A stretch of 9,031 bases of DNA, taken from positions 1 through 9,031 of the forward strand of contig DNTA01000284.1 in the NCBI GenBank assembly GCA_003500135.1, written 5' to 3'. A program made the position numbers and the translations under genes. Below are positions 1 through 5,301 of the stretch, piece by piece. This DNA comes from Cytophagales bacterium (lineage in GTDB: Bacteria > Bacteroidota > Bacteroidia > Cytophagales > Cyclobacteriaceae). How positions within the stretch are numbered: position 1 is the stretch's first letter; the number at the start of each line of letters is the position of its first letter. Under the pieces are notes generated by a model. The model worked only from the letters and a program-made list of their open reading frames with translations. It made no database searches and had not been told where the DNA came from.

Positions 1-185
1 TGGTGGTTGAGTATGGTAATGGCAGCCGCGATGAATTTGAATTGAGATACAATTTCTCACGTAGGAGCGGTTCCCGAACATTGGATTTAAGAGGAGGTAA
101 CCGCGTAATCAAAAAGATCATTTTCTGGTATGATTCCAAAAATGTTTCGCGCAGACGAGCTACCTTATCGGTTTACGGAAGATAA
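1..185 (+). CDS. C-terminal end of a hypothetical, probably exported protein (5' partial)
   Basis: An open frame enters from the left edge (first full codon at 3) and stops at TAA 183-185, so only the last 60 or so residues are visible. The tail is rich in Arg, Asn and aromatic residues and ends in FWYDSKNVSRRRATLSVYGR. A pattern of a charged FWYD stretch followed by a basic strand ending in YGR or FGR occurs at the C-termini of small secreted hypothetical proteins of Bacteroidota, some annotated DUF2541-like; that link is from memory and weak. The GTG at position 3 is probably an internal codon rather than a start, because no start context can be judged at the edge. An intrinsic terminator lies 24 nt downstream, so this gene ends its transcription unit and is separate from the operon that follows. 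Function unknown. Confidence 0.55.
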   Translation, partial: VVEYGNGSRDEFELRYNFSRRSGSRTLDLRGGNRVIKKIIFWYDSKNVSRRRATLSVYGR

Positions 186-208
186 TTGGTTGTACATTTC
201 ATATAAAC

Positions 209-242
209 AATCCCATTGTCAATTTGATGGTGGGATTTTTTT
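209..242 (+). terminator. Rho-independent terminator
   Basis: A perfect 7-bp inverted repeat, AATCCCA (209-215) and TGGGATT (231-237), encloses a 15-nt loop and runs into a T tract (236-242). It lies 24 nt after the stop of the partial first gene and ahead of the DUF6249-sigma operon, so it separates the two units. The stem is short and the loop larger than ideal, but the T run right after the stem is typical. Confidence 0.7.
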
Positions 243-269
243 ATGCCGTTTTAAAAAAATAACGAATCA

Positions 270-300
270 GTGCAACCTAATTCAACTTCCCGGGATCAAA
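270..300 (+). promoter_or_regulatory. Candidate ECF-type promoter of the DUF6249-sigma operon
   Basis: GTGCAACC at 270-277 lies 59 nt before the first ATG of the operon, in the only non-coding stretch that can hold its promoter. A GCAACC-like upstream box is something I associate with autoregulated ECF promoters in Bacteroidota. The matching downstream box is unclear: GGATCAAA at 293-300 has suitable spacing but is not a good match to a CGTCT-type element. Autoregulation is an inference. Confidence 0.25.
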
Positions 301-336
301 GGAATTGAAAACAATGTTTAACAAAACAAATCAACA

Positions 337-690
337 ATGGAAATTCCAATAATGGGCATGGTCACCGGGATGGTCATCAACTTAATCTTTTGGGGAGCCG
401 TCGCTTTTTCGGTTTATTATATCATAAAAACCAGAAACCGTGAGCGCATGGCAATGATTGAAAAGGGTGTGGACATTTCACAGCTTTACGACAAAAAGGA
501 AAGAGCTAACCTGGCGATGAAATGGGGAATGTTCTTCGTAGGAATATCATTTGGTGTGTTAGTTGGTTATTTGTTAACTACACAATTAGGTTTAAATGGT
601 GTGGTATCATTCACATCCATGATATTGCTTTTTGCCGGCGCAAGCCTTATCTTATTCCACCGTTACAACAGTAAACAGGTAACGGAATAA
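337..690 (+). CDS. DUF6249 domain-containing inner-membrane protein
   Basis: A 117-residue membrane protein that matches the DUF6249 pattern. A first transmembrane helix (about residues 8-30) is followed by the characteristic cytoplasmic stretch RNRERMAMIEKGVDIS (33-48). Two further helices follow, at about 63-83 and 89-109, and then a short polar tail. The family is common in Bacteroidota and is typically found directly beside an ECF sigma factor gene, as here, but its biochemical role is not known. The gene is first in a three-gene operon; only 5 nt separate its stop from the sigma factor start. It may help the downstream two-helix protein sense envelope state and control the sigma factor, which is inference from position alone. 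The ATG at 337 was chosen because it gives a normal-length first helix; ATGs at 352 and 358 are possible alternatives. No Shine-Dalgarno sequence is evident, as usual in this phylum. Confidence 0.85.
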   Translation: MEIPIMGMVTGMVINLIFWGAVAFSVYYIIKTRNRERMAMIEKGVDISQLYDKKERANLAMKWGMFFVGISFGVLVGYLLTTQLGLNGVVSFTSMILLFAGASLILFHRYNSKQVTE

Positions 691-695
691 AGCCT

Positions 696-1259
696 ATGGA
701 TGACACCCTTATCCAACGCGTTCAAAACGGCGATGCGGAGGCATTCCGGGACCTGGTAGAAAAGTACCAGGACTTCGCCTACACGATGGCAATAGGTATT
801 GTGCGCAACGCCCCTGTTGCTGAAGAAGTGGTTCAGGATGCTTTTTTGAATGCGTATAAGGGGATCAATAGCTTTAAGTTTCAGTCCAAGTTTTCTACCT
901 GGTTTTACAAAATTGTTTACCACCAGGCGCTAAAGAGTGTGCGAAAAAAGCGGTTGGAAACAGTACCGGCGGAATCGATCAACTGGGAGTATATGTCGGA
1001 AGGCAGTGTAGCAGACGGTTTGCTGGCGCTCAACGCAAAAGATCAGCAAACCTACATCAACCGGGCGCTGACGCGGTTGAGTCCTCAACAGGGTACCGTT
1101 TTACGCTTGTTTTATCTCGATGAGTGTCCGTTAAAAGAGATCAACGAGATAACGGGAATCGGATTGAGCACTATTAAATCATTACTGCATCGCGGCCGCA
1201 AGCAGTTTTACAACGAATTACAGGCATTGCTCAAAGATGAGGCAAAATCGATAATGTGA
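696..1259 (+). CDS. ECF-subfamily RNA polymerase sigma-70 factor
   Basis: A 187-residue group 4 (ECF) sigma factor that directs RNA polymerase to a dedicated promoter set. Region 2 spans about residues 10-85. It includes the core-binding and -10 recognition part, EEVVQDAFLNAYKGINSF (43-60), followed by the KFSTWFYKIVYHQALK helix (65-80). A linker (about 86-118) leads to region 4 (about 119-175). There PLKEINEITGIGLSTIKSLL (145-164) forms the helix-turn-helix that reads the -35 element, followed by the usual HRGRKQF. There is no region 1 or 3, which fits the ECF class, and the length is normal. It lies 5 nt after the DUF6249 gene, and its TGA overlaps the ATG of the next gene, so it is probably co-translated with its presumed membrane regulator. 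The signal sensed is not visible in the sequence. Confidence 0.95.
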   Translation: MDDTLIQRVQNGDAEAFRDLVEKYQDFAYTMAIGIVRNAPVAEEVVQDAFLNAYKGINSFKFQSKFSTWFYKIVYHQALKSVRKKRLETVPAESINWEYMSEGSVADGLLALNAKDQQTYINRALTRLSPQQGTVLRLFYLDECPLKEINEITGIGLSTIKSLLHRGRKQFYNELQALLKDEAKSIM

Positions 1260-1642
1260 TGGAAAAGGAATTTAACAAAGACGACCAGTTTAAAAATCTT
1301 ATCAAAAAGGGGGGGCTTCAAAAACCTTCCAGAGGCTTCACCGACCGTACTATGGAAATGGTGTATGAAGCTTCTATACAAAAGGGCCAAAACAGGTTCA
1401 CTAAAAACCCATGGCTTTATTTGGTGCTGGCCCTGGCCACCCTTCCTCTTGCCTTATCCTCCACTTTAGAGGTATTTACGTTCAATATGGCACAGTTTGA
1501 AAGTGTAGGCGATATTTATTTTAAAATACTTACGTACCTTGTCGTAGGAATATTTTGCCTGATCATCCTTTTTCAGCTCGATCATTACATCCGTTATACG
1601 TTTGAACGCAAAAAATCAAGGCAGGTCAAAATGGGATATTAG
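1259..1642 (+). CDS. Two-helix membrane protein, putative anti-sigma factor
   Basis: A 127-residue protein with a charged, probably cytoplasmic N-terminal segment of about 48 residues. Two hydrophobic helices follow (about 50-67 and 88-107), then a basic C-terminal tail (RYTFERKKSRQVK). No named domain was recognised. Its place directly after an ECF sigma gene, with the sigma stop TGA (1257-1259) sharing its A with this ATG (1259-1261), is the classic arrangement for a cognate anti-sigma factor. The GGLQKPSRGFTDRTMEMV stretch (18-35) resembles the P-x-x-F-T-x-R-V/T-M segment seen before the membrane helix in many Bacteroidota proteins next to sigma genes. A GTG at 1256 is also in frame but the ATG gives better coupling. 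A run of seven G (1309-1315) lies early in the gene. It converges on the SRPBCC gene with only 19 nt between stops and no obvious terminator. Confidence 0.75.
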   Translation: MEKEFNKDDQFKNLIKKGGLQKPSRGFTDRTMEMVYEASIQKGQNRFTKNPWLYLVLALATLPLALSSTLEVFTFNMAQFESVGDIYFKILTYLVVGIFCLIILFQLDHYIRYTFERKKSRQVKMGY

Positions 1643-1661
1643 TTCTCTTTGATTTAGTGTT

Positions 1662-2126
1662 TTAGTTCTGTTCGGCGAACAATTTAAACCGTTGCAAAAG
1701 AAATGGCCAGCCAAAATCAGAGGCCATAGCTTCCCGGAAACTTTCATGGCCCTCTCCATGGTTCCCAAATTGATCATGAATCAGGGTTAGTTCGGTTTTA
1801 TCCGATTGCATGCCATTAAATGATAATTTCACCAAACTTGCTTTGGAGGCATCCGGAACGGGCTCCCTTTTTGGGCTTATTTGCCATGAGAATGACAAGG
1901 TTTTGCCTTTAATCATTTCCACTATCCGGCCCCAGTCAATTCGAAAACCATCCGGCCCTATTTCGGTACATAGTTCACCCACGTCTTTGCCTAAAAATAT
2001 CCTTTCGAGTTTATCCTGCGACCAGGTATACGAAGCTGGCCACCAGAGGTCAAAGTTGTTTAAAAAGTTGTCAAAAGCGTCAGTATGCGGTATTTGAATG
2101 GTCTTTTTTATTTCGATATCGGGCAT
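1662..2126 (-). CDS. SRPBCC (AHSA1/Bet v1-like) family protein
   Basis: A soluble protein of 154 residues with the START/Bet v1-like helix-grip fold of the AHSA1 type, which forms a hydrophobic ligand cavity. Features seen are the N-terminal strand MPDIEIKKTIQIP, the WWPASYTWSQDKLERIFLG stretch (28-46), and PDGFRIDWGRIVEM (58-71). These are followed by LSFSWQISPKREPVPD (77-92) and a late HGEGHESFREAMASDFGWPF (123-142). This set matches a widespread SRPBCC subgroup with conserved W-W-P, G-F-R-x-D-W-G-R, W-Q-I-S-P and G-W-P-F motifs. The ligand is unknown. The frame stays open for another 45 codons upstream (to 2261), but the family begins at MPxI, so ATG 2126-2124 is preferred. It is divergent from the symporter gene and convergent with the sigma operon. 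The last codons contain a small GTTC/GAAC palindrome only. Confidence 0.85.
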   Translation of the reverse strand: MPDIEIKKTIQIPHTDAFDNFLNNFDLWWPASYTWSQDKLERIFLGKDVGELCTEIGPDGFRIDWGRIVEMIKGKTLSFSWQISPKREPVPDASKASLVKLSFNGMQSDKTELTLIHDQFGNHGEGHESFREAMASDFGWPFLLQRFKLFAEQN

Positions 2127-2271
2127 AAGTATTGGGTTTTCAATGAATGATAAATGATCAATATACTGTTTTTTGCCCACTTGCCGGAAGCGGCGGTATG
2201 ACGATTTCATCACTTTTTTGTTAATTGCGCCGTTAGTCGAATTAATGTTAGTATTTTTCAACCCACTTTTT

Positions 2272-4101
2272 ATGATCGAGCTGACCGTACTGGACTACAT
2301 ACTTATTATTTCATTTTTCTCCATTTCCATCTTTATAGGCTTTTGGGTTTCAAAAAAGTCAGGGAAAAACGCGGCGGAATTCTTTTTATCGGGCAGAAGG
2401 ATGCCCTGGTGGCTTCTCGGCCTGTCGATGGTGGCAACTACGTTCAGCACGGATACGCCTAACCTGGTTACGGATATTGTTCGCACCAATGGAGTAGCCG
2501 GTAACTGGGTTTGGTGGGCTTTTTTGCTTACGGGAATGCTGACGGTCTTCATTTACGCCCGGCTTTGGCGAAAATCGGGGGTCACTACCGATATCGAATT
2601 CTATGAATTGCGCTATGGTGGGAAGCCCGCAAGGTTCCTCAGGGCCTTTAGAGCTGTATATCTCGGTGTGCTCTTCAATGTGCTTGCCATGTCTGCCGTT
2701 ACACTAGCGGCCATCAAGATCGGACAGGTGATGTTGGGGCTAACGCCAATTGAAGTAGTGTTGATTGCCGGGGTTATCACGGTGATCTTTAGTGCGGCAG
2801 GTGGTTTTAAAGGTGTCGTTTATACCGATTTCCTCTTGTTTTTTGTGGCTTTCGCCGGAAGTATTGGCGCTGCCTATTACTGTGTAAACCTGCCCGAAGT
2901 AGGAGGGCTTTCTGCATTAATCGAACATGAACAGGTCAATACTAAACTGGGCTTCTTGCCCGATTTCACAGATACCCAGTCGTTGATTATGCTTTTAATC
3001 ATTCCATTGGCGGTACAGTGGTGGAGCGCCTGGTATCCCGGATCGGAACCCGGTGGAGGGGGCTATATCGCCCAGCGAATGCTGGCTTCAAAAAGCGAAA
3101 ACCATGCTATCGGGGCAACGTTTTTTTTCAATATTATGCATTACGCCTTACGTCCCTGGCCCTGGATACTCGTGGCAGTGGCTTCACTGGTGATCTACCC
3201 CGACATAGCCAGTCTACAGATAGCCTTCCCGGAGGTAGAAGCCGATAAGCTTGGACACGATCTGGCATATTCGGCTATGCTGACCAAATTGCCCGCCGGT
3301 TTGTTAGGGCTGGTGCTTGCTTCCCTTGTTGCCGCTTATATGTCAACCATTTCCACACATCTCAACTGGGGCGCTTCTTATATCGTTCACGACTTTTACG
3401 TTCAGCATGTACACCCTTCAGCTTCGCAAAAAGAGCTGGTGGTGGCCGGTAGGATCGCTACGGTGGTGTTAATGGCCATTAGCGCAATGCTAGCTTTATA
3501 TCTCAATAACGCCCTTCAACTGTTCAATATCATTCTGATGTTTGGCGCCGGAACGGGCCTTATTTTTATACTTCGTTGGTTTTGGTGGCGTATCAATGCC
3601 TGGAGTGAAATATCAGCCATGTTTGCTTCGGGAATAGTCTCCATATTGATCAGCTTCACCTCGTTTGGTCCCTGGCTTTTCGGAGATACTTCCGGCAATG
3701 CCATGACGGAGGCTACCGGATTATTGCCAGCCTGGGCGACCTATCCTTTCATTGTGGGATCGACCAGTATGATCTGGATTTTGACCACCTTTTTAACCAA
3801 ACCCGAATCAGGGCTTACGCTGGAAAGATTTTATGCAAAAACAAAGCCCGGGGGTCCGGGATGGCATAGTGTTAAGGCTCGGCTTAGTTCACAATCCATG
3901 CCTTCAACATCATGGGCCGTACCACAAGGCGTATTGGCCATGTTGCTGGGCTGCATCGTAGTATATGGAACCCTCTTCGCGACTGGCTTTTGGCTGTATG
4001 GTGAGTGGACTTATGCGACCTTAACAACCACTATAGTGCTCGTTGCGGCTTTTTTGCTGTTAAAGGTCTGGAAAAAATTAAAATTCCAAGTAAAGGAATA
4101 G
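2272..4101 (+). CDS. Sodium:solute symporter family protein (SSS/SLC5)
   Basis: A polytopic inner-membrane transporter of 609 residues in the solute:sodium symporter family (LeuT fold), importing a small solute with Na+. It opens with a hydrophobic helix (about 4-24), then EFFLSGRRMPWWLLGLSM (36-53), the hallmark F-F-L-A/S-G-R segment, and TTFSTDTPNLVTD (56-68). GGGGYIAQRMLASKSENHA (261-279) corresponds to the family's Q-R-x-L-A-A-K region. AAYMSTISTHLNWGASYIVH (354-373) corresponds to the Na+-binding TM8, with the expected Ser/Thr cluster. After the core, a hydrophilic loop (about 510-545) leads to two more helices (about 551-574 and 580-597), making it longer than minimal members. The substrate cannot be read from sequence; Trp- and aromatic-rich segments do not settle it. 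An open frame extends to an ATG at 2173, but the ATG at 2272 gives the canonical N-terminus and leaves a divergent promoter region towards the SRPBCC gene. Confidence 0.92.
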   Translation: MIELTVLDYILIISFFSISIFIGFWVSKKSGKNAAEFFLSGRRMPWWLLGLSMVATTFSTDTPNLVTDIVRTNGVAGNWVWWAFLLTGMLTVFIYARLWRKSGVTTDIEFYELRYGGKPARFLRAFRAVYLGVLFNVLAMSAVTLAAIKIGQVMLGLTPIEVVLIAGVITVIFSAAGGFKGVVYTDFLLFFVAFAGSIGAAYYCVNLPEVGGLSALIEHEQVNTKLGFLPDFTDTQSLIMLLIIPLAVQWWSAWYPGSEPGGGGYIAQRMLASKSENHAIGATFFFNIMHYALRPWPWILVAVASLVIYPDIASLQIAFPEVEADKLGHDLAYSAMLTKLPAGLLGLVLASLVAAYMSTISTHLNWGASYIVHDFYVQHVHPSASQKELVVAGRIATVVLMAISAMLALYLNNALQLFNIILMFGAGTGLIFILRWFWWRINAWSEISAMFASGIVSILISFTSFGPWLFGDTSGNAMTEATGLLPAWATYPFIVGSTSMIWILTTFLTKPESGLTLERFYAKTKPGGPGWHSVKARLSSQSMPSTSWAVPQGVLAMLLGCIVVYGTLFATGFWLYGEWTYATLTTTIVLVAAFLLLKVWKKLKFQVKE

Positions 4102-4269
4102 TGTCATTTTATTTGAATTTGAGTAATTAGGGAGTTAATGAAGCAGCTAAGGTTCGGTGATGAAAAAGTATAAATTATAAATATATAAATCCTCAAATAA
4201 CAATTTTTGTTTTAATAAAATTCATTGAATATAATCCCTTTGGAAAACCATCTGGACAAAGCGATATAA

Positions 4270-4335
4270 TGCACAGGAGGTTTACCTCAAAAGTACAGGG
4301 GATTTGACCTAAATGCACAAAGGATTTTACTAAAA
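4270..4335. repeat. Three imperfect 22-nt tandem repeats
   Basis: Units begin at 4270, 4292 and 4314, exactly 22 nt apart. The common pattern is (T/A)G(C/T)ACA, a purine-rich GG core, TTT, then AC and a CT/CC step, ending in AAA. Ungapped hand counts give 14/22 matches for units 1 and 2, 15/22 for units 2 and 3, and 15/22 for units 1 and 3. Unit 1 also contains a small GAGG-TTTA-CCTC palindrome (4277-4288). Read on the minus strand the units end in CTGTGCA, CTGTACT and TTGTGCA. That layout resembles the multiple terminal repeats that transposase binds at IS21-family ends. Iterons or an operator array spaced two helical turns apart are alternatives. No transposase or replication gene accompanies them. 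Confidence 0.6.
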
Positions 4336-4582
4336 AGCTCTGTTGAAAATATGCTTTTCAAAGCAGCAAATTAATGGAATTGTAATCATTTGAAAATCAG
4401 TTGTTTGTATAGGGTGGTGTAAATAAGTCGCCTCAACAAATGTACGTTTAAATAAAAACAGGTAAATATTAAGTTAGGCAGAATTAATTCAAAACAATCG
4501 ATAGAATTAACAGTAAATAATAAAATTAAAAATGGCTTAAATGAAAATGACGGAATCCGTGGAAACCGTCTTTTACACTTTA

Positions 4583-4717
4583 TTATAGCATCAACCCGTA
4601 ATAGAAGATTCTATTGGCGATTTCTATCGAAAATTCGGGTTCAATAGAATACTCAAAAAGGTCAGGTTGGTCAATTAGCCGTGCCAGATTTATCTCGTTC
4701 ATTTCATGATTAATCAT
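4583..4717 (-). CDS. Small hypothetical ORF (44 aa), possibly a gene fragment
   Basis: ATG at 4717-4715 to TAA at 4585-4583. The product is acidic and begins MINHEMNEINLARLIDQPDL, continuing to a hydrophobic IANRIFYYGLML end. Its amino acid composition looks more like real coding sequence than the surrounding AT-rich DNA predicts. The frame remains open for 13 further codons upstream of the ATG before a stop. No family was recognised. Just upstream on the same strand another frame reads FEKYLKKVIADVIN before a stop, so this could be the tail of a decayed gene. Low confidence that it is expressed. Confidence 0.25.
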   Translation of the reverse strand: MINHEMNEINLARLIDQPDLFEYSIEPEFSIEIANRIFYYGLML

Positions 4718-5237
4718 AAATAATGACAGAAATTGATATAAAGTTTTGGTTTTCAGTTAATTACATCAGCAATAACCTTCTTCAAGTACTTTTCGAAAAG
4801 CCAGAAACATAATTATTATGTCATCGATTTGGCATTGTGCAGCAATCGTCAGCTTGGAGACCGAAAAATTAGAGGAATTTACAGAGCGAGGTTGCTTATC
4901 ATAAAATACCCAACACTATCATTCCTTTGTTCATAATGACCCAAGCGCCGCAACAAAACTGAAGTTTTAACTTTTGATCTCAATTACAGTGGTATCTATC
5001 AGGGATATTTCAAAGAATGTATTCATTCAATTGTTCACTTTTGAATTGATAAATTTCCGTTCGTTTTTAAATTCAGATGTTACGGCAACGTAGGGTACAA
5101 ATGTTTGCCATTTTTAATGGACATATTTAAAAAATGGTATGGTTTAAGGGGTAAAACTGATTAAGATAGTGCTATCGGTTGCAATTCTTATTTTTATCTA
5201 GCTATATCCAAGGTCAAGATTGTATTTATTATCATTT

Positions 5238-5269
5238 TTTGGTATTCTTATTGTTGATTCGTACAGTTA
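5238..5269 (+). promoter_or_regulatory. Candidate housekeeping promoter of the receptor gene
   Basis: TTTG at 5238-5241 (the end of a T6-G run) and TACAGTTA at 5262-5269 are 20 nt apart. This fits the Bacteroidota sigma-A pattern of a -33 TTTG and a -7 TAnnTTTG, although the -7 box matches only partly. It would place the transcription start about 25 nt before the ATG at 5302. Confidence 0.3.
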
Positions 5270-5301
5270 AAGCAAAAATAAGATTGAGTAATTGAAGATT
5301 T

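Larger units (their letters stand above)
4102..5301. other. 1.2 kb AT-rich gap without a convincing gene
   Basis: Nothing longer than about 45 codons from a start is open here on either strand, and base composition is clearly more AT-rich than the symporter gene. No tRNA, terminator with a clear T tract, or known riboswitch was recognised. It holds a 22-nt tandem repeat block (4270-4335), a GGGTGGTGTAAATAAGT stretch (4412-4428) faintly like an IS256-type end, a small minus-strand ORF (4583-4717) and other short open fragments. The likely promoter of the large receptor gene is at its right end. It reads like a site of old insertions and decay. Confidence 0.6.

Noticed and set aside
130..321. 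63-codon plus-strand open frame
   Set aside because: It overlaps the end of the preceding gene in another frame and runs straight through the terminator hairpin and T tract; composition is not protein-like.
1639..1669. Direct repeat TTAGTTCT (1639-1646 and 1662-1669) between converging genes
   Set aside because: Eight bases in a short AT-rich spacer, with no element between; likely chance.
2127..2261. 45-residue N-terminal extension of the SRPBCC protein
   Set aside because: The family starts at the MPxI strand; the extension has no domain and would consume the divergent promoter region.
3018..3248. 76-codon plus-strand open frame inside the symporter gene
   Set aside because: An alternative-frame shadow of the transporter, whose conserved motifs run through this stretch.
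4549..4570. GACGG/CCGTC hairpin followed by CTTTTA as a terminator
   Set aside because: A stem of only 5 bp with a 12-nt loop and a poor T tract, not downstream of a gene on that strand.
4412..4578. GTGTAAA (4417-4423) and TTTACAC (4572-4578) as ends of a tiny mobile element of IS256 type
   Set aside because: Only 7 nt match in AT-rich DNA, there is no target duplication and nothing element-like lies between; easily chance.
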